A stretch of DNA of 64,000 nucleotides from Neostapfia colusana (taxonomy: Eukaryota > Streptophyta > Magnoliopsida > Poales > Poaceae). Below the pieces are notes generated by a model that ran no database searches, had not been told where the DNA came from, and saw only the letters and a program-made list of their open reading frames with translations. Location of the stretch: assembly GCA_030760725.1 (NCBI GenBank), contig JASWHV010000012.1, positions 40,827,652 to 40,891,651 of the forward strand, written 5' to 3'. Shown piece after piece: positions 10,694-22,202 of this stretch. The translations under genes were made by a program, and so were the position numbers. Within the stretch, counting starts at the first letter, position 1. Each line of letters begins with the position of its first letter.

Positions 10694-11714
10694 ACCCTAC
10701 TAAATGAACAACTTCATTGTAAAAACTTGAAGGTTTTGATCCAAAGCAGTAAAACCTTTCTGTAACCTCTTCCCTTAATCAGGATATTCAAAGTAAACAA
10801 GTTTTCAACTTATAGGTTGTTAAGGACAGAGTACTCTGGTTTCAGCTGAATTAGTGCTGAAGTTACTCAGAGGTTAGAGGTTGAGTTCTTTCGAGGTTGG
10901 GGGCATATGATACATTTCTGGAAAGATTTGGAAGAGCTTTACAACTTTTCTATTGAGGTCCAGAGGTGTTTCATCCCTTAACCCATCGAAAAAATGCAGT
11001 AGAGCTGAAACTGTCCAGAAAACAGGGCAGAGCAAATGCTCTCTGTAAATTCTCTGTAAATAGAGCATAACTCTGAAAAGATTGACCCAATTAAGGTGTA
11101 TGATACAGCTCTGGAAAGGTTTTTAATTGCTCTACAACTTCTTTGTAGAACTCCAGAGCAACATCACACGCCAAATTGGTTGAATGTCCAGTTGAATGCA
11201 AACTGTTCAGAAAACAGGACAGATGCAAATCTCCCTGGATGTTTCCGTAAAACACTTATAACATTCTGTAGAAAAATCTTGTCACACCGTTAGAAAGGTT
11301 ATGAGATAAGAAGCATTGTTGTACTTCAGAGTGTGTTCAGATTCCTATTGTATTTTCATATACAACTGTGATAAAACTAGCCACATACAAAGGGGATGCT
11401 TGCAAATTTTATTCAGGAATTCTGTCAACTTTGAAAAATCATAACTCTTAATCCAGAAGTGATATAGAAGCATGTGAATACTCGTTGGAAATTTATTGGA
11501 GTTAACTTTAACTTTGGTATACAACTTGAGTGATGCAAATGCTTCTAACTGGATCAAAGTCTAGATTTAGTGCATCAAGGTCTGTTCTGTACAAAGGAGA
11601 AAAATGAGTGATATCGTGCAGGCTAGTACCAGTTATATGGCCCAAAAGCACCTGTTGGTGTCCCGAACACCATTCGGTGATATGTAGGCCCCTGTACGAT
11701 TAACTCCTTAGAGC

Positions 11715-14423
11715 TTGATTGCTGGTCAAGTACCACAACTTGCACCACCTCCAGAGCAGCAGCATCAGACGGTGGTTTGTACTCCATCGCTGCAGCTATT
11801 TGTATCTACCTCAAACCACAAGATAGAGAATAGCCGGGGAGACATCGGTGCTCTACTTGTGGTCGGATGGGCCATTATGCTAGGTATTGTATGGAGGAAA
11901 TTCAAGGTTGCGGGTCATCATACTTTCAATGATCAGATCCGTAACTATATCTGCAGAAAAGAGGGCAGACAAGGGCAACATTCACTACACAGTGAGTGAT
12001 GATGTTCCAGAATGAGAAGCCGTGTTAGCAGAGATGTTTCTCTGAATCGGCTACCAGTATTAATTCTCTTGGACTTAGGTGCCACACCTAGCTTTGTTAG
12101 TCCATCTTTTGTGGCCCAACATCAGCTCCAAACCACTTTTACAAAGAGGTAATACCTCATATCTTCGCCGGGGCAGCATTACAAGAAGTGATGTTGTTTT
12201 TCCGAGCACCTCTTTGTTTGCGGGTTATACTATAACCCACGACCCTCCTTATTCTTGGGGTCTGAAGATCGACATTATTTTGGGGATGTCGTGGTTGAAT
12301 TACCACAAAACAGGTTACAACGTCAGTTTTAAACCGTTTAGCTCAAACTCCCCACGGCATGGTCTTCATACATTAGTTCTGGGTATCAGTCGGCAACAGA
12401 TTGCAATATTAAACCACTCGGAAACTGTTAGATAGAGGGCAGTCCGATGGTACATAAATTTCAGGAGGTGTTTTCCAATTGTTTACCGGGCATACCGCCC
12501 GAACAGGACACAGAGTCCAAGATTGAACTTGCACCAGGAACGCCACTGAGTTCATGAAGGTCGTACAAAATGGCACCCAATGAAGGAGCAGCGTGGAAGA
12601 CACCGCTGAATAACCCTATGAGCAAAGGTTTTATACGACTGGGTCGTTACCTTAGGGTTATTCAGCATTGTTTGCAAAGGAGAAGCACGAAACACTACAA
12701 CTTTGTGTAGTGCTCGTCTGCTTAACACTGTTACAATCAAGAACTAGTACCCATTACCACAGATCGATGTATTGTTTGATCAGTTGGTCAAGGCAAGGAT
12801 CTTTTTCCAGATAGACTTAAGATCCAGGTACCATCAGATTAAGATGTGGGCTGAGGATATTCTAAAAGACAGCTTTTCGACGAGGTACGGTGTTTATGAG
12901 TACCTTGTCATGTTCCTTGGTTCCACCAATGCTCCAGCTCACTTCATGTATCTAATGAACTCGGTATTAATGCCGGAGCTGGAAAAGTTTGTCATGGCCT
13001 TCATCGACGACCTGGTGGTTTATTCCAAGTCGGAGGAAGTACACGAGAAGCACCTGTGTATAGACTTGCAAAGACTGCGGGATCACAAGCTATACGCGAA
13101 ATTCAGCAAGTGCGAATTCTAGATATCAAAAGTACTTTTTCTTAGGCATATCATCTCAGCGAAGGGCATCGCTGTAGGCCCGAGTAGGGTCGCACAAGTG
13201 CTGCATTGAAAGTCCCCGAGAACTGTCCATGAGGTACGGAGTGTCCTCGGACTCGTGGGACATTAGCGGAAGTTCATCCTGAACTTCTCGAAGATTGCCA
13301 AGCCTACGACAGAGCTGCTGAAGAAGACTACCAAATATGTTTGGAGTCCAGCATGTGAAGCGGCATTCAAGGCTTTAGTCAAGCACCTAACATCAGCACC
13401 GGTTTTGGCGCAGCCAGACACAACAAAACCGTTCGATGTGTACTGCGATGCATCCGGCATTGAGCTCGGATGTGTGCTGATGCAAGACCAAAGAGTGGTC
13501 GCGTATGGATCACGGCAGCTTAGAAACCATGAGCAAAATTATCCAACTCACGACTTGGAGCTTGCTGCTGTGGTACTCGCACTCAAAATGTGGAGGCACT
13601 ACTTACTCGGTAACCTCGTACATTTATATACCGACCACAAGAGCCTCAAGTACATATTCACTCAGAAGGAGCTGAACATGAGGCAGCGAAGATGGTTAGA
13701 ACTGATAAAGGATTATGAAATAGAGATCCGTTATCATCCGGGCAAGGCAAACGTAGTGGCAGATGCGCTGAGCCGCAAGTCACACGTCAACAATCTGACC
13801 ATCACGCCGTTTGGAGAGAGCGAGCCACCAATACATGTGGTTCCCCCTAGAGCTCTCTACAATTTAGCTTTTATCCCCACCATCCGTGAAGAAAGGGTGG
13901 CAGCCCAGAAACAGGACAGGGGCATGTCACATTTGAGGAGACATATAGATAGTGGGGAGTTGAAATGCTTCCGGAAAGATGGAGACGACATCCTGTGGTT
14001 TAAGGACAGAATGATCGTACCCTGTAACCCGGAATTTAGAAAGTAAATTTTTGGACGGGGTTCACTTGTAAAAGTTTCTATTCACCCCGATTCATCGGTC
14101 CATTCCAGGTTTTGGAAAGATGTGGCTCTGTTGCATACCGGCTGGAATTACCAATAATATTCCCCGGTGTGTATGACATCTTCCATGATTCTCAGCTGAG
14201 GAAGTGTCTCAAGTGTTTAATCACTACTCAGCTAGGGAACATCGAGGAACTGAAACCAGATCTCACGCATTAGGAGGGACAAGTTCAGATCATCGACATA
14301 AAGGACCGAACCACACACAATTATACATTGTGGTTCTATAAAGTTTTATGGAGTTGTTACTCCAAGGTCGAAGCGACATGGGAGAGCGGAGGATTTCTTC
14401 GCGTCAATTATCCCGACTTTTGA
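11715..14423 (+). pseudogene. Decayed gag-pol of element A, integrase mostly deleted
   Basis: What remains begins in late gag, with the zinc knuckle CSTCGRMGHYARYC at about 11850. Protease follows; its active site reads DLGA instead of DSGA (about 12070). The reverse transcriptase begins heavily damaged (12560-12770), then reads FDQLVKARIFFQIDLRS and AFIDDLVVYS from 12772. RNase H and the connection region form one open stretch (13405-14046) with DVYCDASGIELGCV and HPGKANVVADALSRK. After FSIHP at about 14085 the sequence jumps to the integrase C-terminal region (FIGPFQVLERCGSVAYRL), removing the zinc finger and catalytic core. Stops and frameshifts are numerous. The end carries a chromodomain-like tail, EATWESGGF, and a stop at 14421-14423. 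Confidence 0.9.
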
Positions 14424-14475
14424 CGTCATACGTCCTATGATTTTTCTACCATCCTCCCTCTCATTTTTACCTTAT

Positions 14476-14510
14476 AATCTCAGGACGAGATTCTTTTAAA
14501 GGGGGAGGAA
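14476..14510 (+). promoter_or_regulatory. Pre-PPT palindrome and polypurine tract of element A
   Basis: AATCTC-AGGAC-GAGATT (14476-14492) forms a small hairpin directly before the purine tract AAAGGGGGAGGAA (14498-14510), which primes plus-strand DNA at the 3' LTR start. The same arrangement occurs in C (40875-40908) and E (58134-58169). Confidence 0.75.
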
Positions 14511-17500
14511 TGTAAAGGTCCCAAAAATATGAACACAAAGAAACTTAGGTTTGCACAAAGTTAGTTCATATGTAGGAAAAATGGGACTTGTTTAAACTTT
14601 TTCACATGTGATAATACACATGAAAGCTCCCTCTACACAAGTTCAATGGTTATTTGAAAACATGGAACAAAAAGGAATTTGAAACCAAGTAGGGAAGTAC
14701 CCCTATGTGGGAGAGAGCTAAATTCAGATTTTGGAGCAAGTTGGTTCCACTCAAAAATTCAAATGAGATTAACACGATGGTTTTTAAAATTGTTGTATTA
14801 AAAATCTCATTTGCAGCAGCCAAATCAAGGATCAGGTTTCATATTTGAATTCTTTAGGTCCAAATTATGGGGTAGGCAAAGTCTCATGAATTTTTGAAGA
14901 TATTTGCTACCCATTTTCCAAATAGACCTAAATGTGTAATGAATTCAAATACCTATTTGAATTTGGATGAATTGTGCCCAATTATTCAAATGCAGTTTAG
15001 TTTTCAACTCCACACAATTGAATTTCATCATTTGCAAAATTTGGGATATTTTGGAGAGATAAGGGGGAGATGGGACCCACTTGTCATATGTACCAAAATA
15101 TCTCTACAGAGGAATCGGGTCTCTGTTTTGCCTCCCCGGGTGATCGACACCGAGGGCAGCACCGGTCGACACCGAGCAGCGCCGAGCCACCACCTGCTTC
15201 ACCGCTCGGCGCCTGGTGAGCTGCTTTCCTCTTCGTATCACCTCGGCCGTGTCCTCTTGCCACAACCCCGAGGAACCGCTCTGTTTCTTCTTCCCTCGCG
15301 CCCTGAACAGCACCACCGCCGCCGCCGTCGTTTGATCGACAGCCGGCTCAAACGGGCGTGAACAGCGGCTAGTCAGTAGCCCAATAGCACCGGTGCAGCT
15401 CCCTCTTCCTCCTCGACGCGCCCCCGACCGATGATCGGCTCTCCTACCCCGGGTACACCACGGCCGTGCGGCAGCCGAACAAGGATCGATTGGGAGGCGC
15501 CCGTGGACAGCTCAATCTGGTGAGTATCACGACCAAGTACCGGCGCCCCTGGACGCGCCAAGGCACCGTGCTGCTTTCCTCCCAAGATCAGCCCATGCCA
15601 TGCACCGCCGGAGGGAATTTTGAAAAGTTGCTCCGGCGTACTCCCTCTGACCTTCCGGCTCGGTAATCCCGAATTCCTCTTCAATTCTCAATATTTGTTC
15701 GTCACAGTTTGCACGAAGGGTCCAGAGTAGTAGGAGATCCTTTGCTCTTCACGTTTCTAGCCTCAAACTGCACCTAGAGCAAGTATTTCGGGGTTTTCTA
15801 CCGGCAACCGAACCGGGGGACCGCGGTCGCACGGTGAAAGCTTATTTGTCATAATTCCTGAACGTTTTTGAGGCTAGGTCAAGCTTCCCCATCATTCACT
15901 GGTGCTGTAGCACCGTTTTACCAATCTTTTAGCGCACTAGAATGGCCGGCCGACGTCGCCGATGAGGTGCCGGGCTGCCGCAGCGTCGCTAGCTACCGTA
16001 GAGGCTTTGCCAGCTCGGGGAAACCTCACCATCGGGCTCAGCAGGGCAGATTAGGCCCTGGCGGCAAGCAAGGGCTCGGGCAGAGGCCGGGAGGTCGGGT
16101 TCCGGCGATCTCCGGCGAGGGCGGCGGCGCGGGCACCCTGAGCGCGGGAACTGACCCGAGGTGGAAGAAGGGTTCGGCGGGCCCAGTCATCAGTGAGAGA
16201 AAGTTTAAAACCCTGATCCTCTGTGGCTGTGGGATCCGCTGTGACTGCACAGAGAAATATGTGTGGCCCCGTGTGCCTTTGTTTCTGTGAGTGACACGTA
16301 GCCGGACCCACCGTCAGCGTTTAAACATTTCTGGGATTTTCAGTTTCCAGTTCAATCTTTGAAGAGCCATAACATTGTATGGGGATGTCCAAAAATTGTG
16401 AAACAAATTTGGTTGGATTCCTCTCAAAGAGTACTATCCAAGGGTGCAGCCCAATAATTATGAAAATCCCTGGATTTGGCTCCTTAATTTATATAAAGAA
16501 AATTTTGTAGGATTTATTCCAGGAGTTCTATGTATTGGAAACTTCCCAAATTCGGGCAGGAGGTTCTTCCAAAAATACTTGAACTCCAGTAAAAATTTCA
16601 GAAGCATTGGACCTCGTTTGATTGGACAAATGTGGTGCTAATTCCTTATGTCTCTGAAAATTGGAAAATAAAACAGAGCTCATTTTCAGATTTTCTCAAT
16701 TCTTGTGGAGCTCATATATTTGTGTAGAAACCTCCAAATTTAGTGATTCAAATTGGGTTAGATTCAGATTGACAAACTCTATCCAAGTATGCAACCCAAT
16801 GTGTATGAAAGTCCTTATTTAATTCTGGAAAATTCTTTAAAGCTTTTCAGAAAAAAGAATTTTTGAGGGAGTTTGGTTTATCCAAAAATCCTCAAATTTT
16901 GCCAGAATAATCATTAGGATGTTATTGAACTCCTGTAAAACATTCAACTCATTTGGAGTTGAATTATGTTGGGGAATTCAGATTGCAATGTACTGTATTC
17001 AAATGAATACAGAGACTTTTCAGAAATTGTCCCAGAGTTAGAAAAATCATTTCTGGGCAATTCATAGCTCTAAAAATCCTAGAAAAATTTATGCAGACTC
17101 TATGAACTATAAGTGAAATTGTAGTTCATTAAGTTGGGCATGAACATGTGAAGGGGGCCTTGGCGCAGCGGTAAAGCTGTCGTCTTGTGACCATGAGGTC
17201 ACGGGTTCAAGTCCTGGAAACAGCCTCTTACAGAAATGTAGGGAAAGGCTGCGTACAAAAGATCCAAATGGGTCGGACCCTTCCCCGGACCCTGTGGAAG
17301 CAGGAGCTACATGCACCGGGCTGCCCTTTCTTAAGTGCTTAGGGAATTATTCTGAATAAAACCCTCAATGTAAAGTGTTCATTTTTAGTTAAGAGCACTT
17401 TCATGTGACCAGGAACTCACATGCAAATTTTCATCTCAAAATGAGTCTTGAGTCTCCCTGTCCTTGTCTTCCTTTCTATTGGATGTGAAGAACAACATGG

Positions 17501-19337
17501 GGGTTAGTGTGGAGATTGTGGGAGACACAATGTCCTTTTACTTTAGATGCAATTTAGCAAGCTAAGTCCCTGTGTAATATATGACTTCCTGTAAAAATGT
17601 TGAAGTCATTAGAGATTAGGATCTTTAGTTATGTCCAGATCATTAGAGCTCATCTTATATGGCATTAGGAACTTAGCTAGAGATGTAATGAAACAGCTAA
17701 GGTAGATTTAGTCTCTTTGAGTTCTTTGCACAACAGAGGCAACAACTTCATCCTAGGATCTCTACACAGCCTCTGGTCTTAAGAAGTTTCAATCCTTAAG
17801 TCTTTAAATTACATTACAAAATACTATGCATATACATGTCGATATGATTCACGATGAAGGACATCGACGGAGCCATCCCTTGACGTGTGGATCAGTTGAG
17901 CAAGTTCAGAAAGATCAAGGGATTGAAGATCACTAACTTCTATTATCTACTACCCTACAAAGCAGGCAAGCTCCGGTTTGCATTAACCTTTACAAGTTTT
18001 ACTGTTTTGAGCACATACTTGATTACTTTCTTCTTTGCATTAGAGTCTTGTTTGAAAACCCAATTGCATAGCCAAGAAAACCTTGGGTTGGGTTTAGAAT
18101 TTCAAACCCCGTTAGTTACTGCAATGCTAAGATAGTGTAGGATTCGGTACAAGTCGAGTAGTTGGAACTACTCGCGAGCATAGGCTAGAGGCACTCGACT
18201 CGGGTAGTGATAGCACATGAAACACATGGCAAGAAAATGAGACCAAGCGGTGAGTAAGGGCAGCAGGACTTTGGGGCCTGTGTGCTGTAGCTCCGCTTGT
18301 GTCGATTGAGGACCGAGCCGTGTGCGGGTCTGTTGAACAAGCTAGAACAGTACCGAAGACCTACCGGCTATATGGGAACCGGGAAACCGATGTAACTCGG
18401 ATAGCTGGGTGTTGAGGCATAGCTGGTCGTTCAGAGGGTAGGTTGAGAGCTCGAGGTGTAAATCGGCTGGCGGCACTGAGATGCGCGTGCAGAGACCTCT
18501 TGCTCGGGACGATTGGACCGGTTCAACATTTGGCTAACGGGTGAAAGGTAGTTGCGTACGGCGTCTGTGATGGTTGTTGTAGGCAACATCGAGTACGGGC
18601 GTACATGACGGGTTGTTCGGGTAACCCTGCAGGTGTAAATCGATTATAATCACCGTCCCTCACGGTCAGTGAGTACCACTTGTTCACTGTACCATGACGT
18701 AGAAAGAACAGGCTAGTCACATGTTAAAATGTTGCTGATTGAATGATGGACATTGATTGTTAATGATATGCTGTAGTTTAGAGCTAACTAAAGTTCTTTT
18801 CAACTTTGGGCAAAGTACATGAGAGAAATGCGTTTCTTGTTTGATTGCGGCTCTCTCATGTGCCTTAGCATAAGGTTCTCCACAACCTTCTGCTAAAACT
18901 TGAAAGTAAGGTTCTACTAATTAGGCGAGTCCTTGCAAATGATTTTTACCTCATGTAGCCCATCACCCCTCATGTAGAAGTTCCATTTTTAGGTGAGACG
19001 GGTCAGACTTGCTGAGCCTTCGTGCTCACTGCTTGTGTTTGAAGCTTTTGCAGGGTTCTATGAGGAAGGGACTCCCGAAAAAGAGACGGAACCCCAGGAG
19101 GGGAACCCCGTCGAGTGGGAGTCATGCACGCCGCAGAGTTAGTGTGCGTGTGTGCTAGCAAGGACACGTTCAAGGGCTGAACGTGAACTTGATGCGTAGT
19201 CTACGCCCGTGAGTGTAGACTGGACATATTTTGCTGTAAACATGTTCATAAACTAGTTTATGTAATAAAATTTCGCTTCCGCTTTGTACCTTTGACGTGT
19301 GTTATACGGTGCTGTGCACCGCAGCACCCCTCAGCGT
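14511..19337 (+). mobile_element. 3' LTR of element A
   Basis: This copy has the true LTR start, TGTAAAGGTCCC, right after the polypurine tract. It is collinear with the 5' LTR apart from an inserted SINE at 17153-17332 and a deleted stretch of about 29 bases there. It breaks off at 19337 (CCTCAGCGT), where family C LTR sequence begins, so its last roughly 50 bases are lost. It contains the same donor-like site (15519), GC donor (17966), acceptor (19053) and AATAAA. Confidence 0.85.
17153..17332 (+). mobile_element. Au-type SINE
   Basis: A short tRNA-derived retroposon of about 180 bases. Its head, GGCCTTGGCGCAGCGGTAAA, has the form of a Pol III A box, and GGTTCAAGTCC is a clear B box. The body has the ACAGCCTCTTACAGAAATGTAGG and CCGGACCCTG segments typical of the Au family as I recall it, and the tail is CTGCCCTTTCTT. 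The matching A 5' LTR lacks it. No target duplication is visible; instead about 29 bases of the LTR are missing at the site. Confidence 0.9.
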
Positions 19338-21785
19338 CAGACCATGGGAGGTCCGGCAGCGGCGAGCCGGCGAGCTCCGGGTCTGCTCCGGCGAGGGCGG
19401 CGGAGCGGGCGCGAGAGAGCGTCGGGAGGAAGACGAAGGCGGCTGGCCCACGCGTCAGCGGCTAAAAATTTGAAATCGGGATCGGGTGTGGCCGGGATCG
19501 GCTGTGCTGGCATGCAGAAACCCCGCAGACCATGGTGTGCCGTCGCCTCGGCGTGCGACGCGTGTCCCCGGGGCCCACCCGCAAGTTTAAACTTTTTCGC
19601 CGATTTTCAGATTTCCTTCAAACTTCAAATCCTCATAACTTGAGCTAGAAAACTCCAAATTGAGTGAACCAAATTTTGTTGGATTCAGCTCTCTGAGCAC
19701 TTTCCAGCAAAGCAAGTTTCACTTCATGAAAAAACCTTATTTCTCCAGAATTAATTCTCAAAATTTAAACTGTTTGGAATTTTAACTGGAAAATCCTTTG
19801 GAGGAAAATCCTGAAATTTTGCTGGAATGTTCACCAAAATATCCTTGAACTACCATAAAAAGTTAAGATCTATTTGAGCTCATCTGATCCACCTAATGGT
19901 GTGGTTAGTGAAACTGTTCCAGAGAAAATGGAAAATGTTCAGAAACATTTTCAGAATTTCCTCTGAAATTGTTTAGCTCATATCTTTAGCTAGGAACCTT
20001 CAAATTAAGTGAGACCAACTCCATTAGAACCCTCTGAAAATCTAGTTTTCAGAAAGTCATAGTTTGTTTCATGAAAATCCTTAGAACACCCTAAAAGCCT
20101 TCAATTAAGGTCAAATGCATAATTAATTGTGGAGGGCTCAAATGAGCTTTGCTGCAACTAAAACTTGACCAAATCTCTGCTTAGGTTGTAACCAAGCCAG
20201 TAAAAGTTTCACAGTCATTGGGTCTGTCTAGTGAGAGTTATAGACTTCACAACTTCAAACTTAATACAAATGCATTTAAGTTGATACATGTACCTCTTCT
20301 ATCATGTAGTCGCTAAGGTCGAGGAGGAACCCGAAGTCCTAGACTTCGTTACTCCGGAGGAACAGATAGCCTACAACCAAGAGCAGCAAGGCAAGCTCCG
20401 GTTTGCATTAACCTTTTACAAATTTTTATTGTTTTGAGCACTTACTTGAGTAACATTATTCTTTGCATTAGAGTCTTGTTTGGAAACCCAAATGCATAGC
20501 CAAGAAAACCATTGGTTGGGTTTAGGATTGCAAACCCCGTTAGCTACTGCAATGCTAATATAGTGTAAGATTCGGTACAAGTCGAGTAGTTGGAACTACT
20601 CGCGAGCATAGGCTAGAGGCACTCGACTCGGGTAGAGATAGCGCATGCTACACATGGCAAGAAAAATGAGACCGAGCGGAGAGTAAGGGCAGCAGGACTT
20701 TGGGGCCTTTGTTCTATAGCTCCGCTTGTGTCGATTGAGGACCGAGCCGTGTGCGGGCCTGTTGAACAACCTAGAACAGTACCGAAGACCTACCGGCTAT
20801 ATGGGAACCGGGAAACTGATGTAACTCAGGTAGCTGTGTGTTGAGGCATAGCTGGTCGTTCAGAGGGTAGGTTGAGAGCTCGAGGTGTAAATCGGCTGGC
20901 GGCACTGAGATGCGCGTGCAGAGACCTCTGGCTCGGGACGATTGGACCGGTTCAACATTTGGCTAACGGGTGAAAGGTTGTTGCATACGTCGTCCGTGAT
21001 GGTTGTTGTAGGCAACATCGAGCACGGGCGTACGTGATGGGTTGTTCGGGTAACCCTGCAGGTGTAAATCGATTATAATCGCCGTCCCTCGCGGTCAGTG
21101 AGTACCACTTGTTCACTGTACCGTGACGTAGAAAGAAGAGGCTAGTTACATGTTAAAATGCTGCTGATTGAAAGATGGAATTTGCTTGTTAATGGTTTGT
21201 TGTAGTTTAGAGCTAACTAAAGTTCCTTTCAACTTTGGGCAAAGTAAATGAGAGAAATGCGTTTCTTGTTTGATTGCGGCTCTCTCATGTGCCTTAGCGT
21301 AAGGTTCTCCACAACCTGCTGCTAAAACTTAAAAGTAAGGTTCTACTAATTAGGCGAGTCCTTGCAAATGATTTTTACCTCATGTAACCCATCACCCCTC
21401 ATGTAGAAGTTCCATGTTTATGTGAGACGGGTCAGACTTGCTGAGCCTTCATGCTCACTGCTTGTGTTTGATGCTTTTGCAGGGTTCTATGAGGAAGGGA
21501 CTCCCGAAGAGGAGACGGAACCCCAGGAGGGGAACCCCGTCGAGTGGGAGTCGTGCACGCCGCAGAGTTAGTGAGTATGTGTGCTAGCAAGGACACGTTC
21601 AAGGTCTGAACGTGAACTTGATGCGTAGTCGACGCCCGTGAGTGTAGACTGTACATATTTTGCTGTTAACATGTTCATAAACTCATTTATGTAATAAAAA
21701 TTTTGCTTCCGCTTTGTACCTTTGATGTGTGTTATCCGGTGCTGTGCAACGCAGCACCCCTCAGCGTGATCCTGGCTCGACAAGA
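19338..21785 (+). mobile_element. Family C LTR, alpha copy, left part
   Basis: The start (CAGACCATGGGAGG) matches the C LTR at 42531, so the first about 1.6 kb of the LTR is missing and the copy is joined directly to the broken end of element A. It is collinear with the gamma copy (42531-43399) and then with the beta copy (31703-33564). It is cut at 21785 by insertion of element D and resumes at 31682-31697 (CCGTGGGGTCGTGTCA), where it ends in CA. The segment 20391-21482 lies between the two halves of the candidate split ORF. Confidence 0.85.
20288..21571 (+). other. Candidate LTR-embedded split ORF, best C copy
   Basis: The left part opens at ATG 20288, just after an in-frame TGA, and runs 34 codons plus one base to 20390. 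It includes VEEEPEVLDFVTPEEQ and ends NQEQQ. It is followed by GCAAGCTCC, a GC-type intron donor with an AAG exon end. The right part starts after TTTTGCAG at 21483, reads FYEEGTPEEETEP and PVEWESCTPQS, and stops at TAG 21569-21571. Joining at these sites keeps the frame (phase 1) and would give an acidic product of 63 residues. The beta copy and element D show the same phase and the same left-part ending. Without splicing, stops follow. An upstream exon entering at ATGTAG|TC (about 20307) is possible. No family is recognised. Confidence 0.5.
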
Positions 21786-22193
21786 CCGTGTGTAACACCC
21801 CAAATTTTGATTCAAAACTCCAAACCATGTTCAGAGGGGAATTTAAAAATTTTTGGACGTGTTGCATGTTTTGCAAAAATTCAAATTCAAACTGGAATTC
21901 AAATTATACTCAAAACAGAAAAGAAATGGAAAAAGAAAAAGAGAAACGGGAAAAAACCGGCCAGTGGGCCGAAACCCGCCAGCCGGCCCAGTTTCCCCGC
22001 GCCAGCCCGCCCCCGCGCGCGCCGCGCTGTCTCTCACAGACAGGTGGGACCCGCCTGTCATCCCTAACCCCGCGACCCCGGACTCTCTCCCGCGCGCGCG
22101 ATCGCAACCGACCGGATTTCCGCGTCCCGCAGCCCGAATTCTGGTCCCAAACGACTCAAACTCGATCGCAACAGACCCACCGACCTCCCCCGG

Positions 22194-22202
22194 CTATAAA
22201 AA
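22194..22202 (+). promoter_or_regulatory. TATA box of the D 5' LTR
   Basis: CTATAAAAA lies about 400 bases into the LTR, downstream of GC-rich sequence. Transcription would start near 22225, making U3 about 430 bases. The equivalent promoter is missing from the truncated 3' LTR. Confidence 0.65.

Larger units (their letters stand above)
10057..11714 (+). mobile_element. Non-coding leader of element A
   Basis: About 1.6 kb without a gene. Roughly its first 600 bases are closely similar to the C leader (from 33565), and its later part matches the E leader (53200-53400). It contains the hairpin at 10676-10693 and two degenerate copies of a roughly 190-base unit (10900-11050 and 11090-11240) that share TATGATACA, TCTGGAAAG and CAGAAAACAGG. 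A former acceptor, GATATCGTGCAG, remains at about 11611-11622, where the gag start would have been. Confidence 0.7.
5411..19337 (+). mobile_element. Ty3/gypsy element A with about 4.7-kb LTRs
   Basis: The whole element comprises a 5' LTR (5411-10056), an interior (10057-14510) and a 3' LTR (14511-19337). The two LTRs are collinear and closely similar throughout. The interior is only about 4.45 kb, against about 7.3 kb in relative C: orf0, the N-terminal half of gag and most of integrase are missing. It could only have moved with proteins from another element. The first roughly 30 bases of the 5' LTR and the last roughly 50 bases of the 3' LTR are missing, so no target duplication can be read. 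Confidence 0.85.

Noticed and set aside
17153..17230. tRNA gene
   Set aside because: A and B boxes are present, but the body and CTGCCCTTTCTT tail are those of an Au-type SINE and no tRNA cloverleaf is complete.
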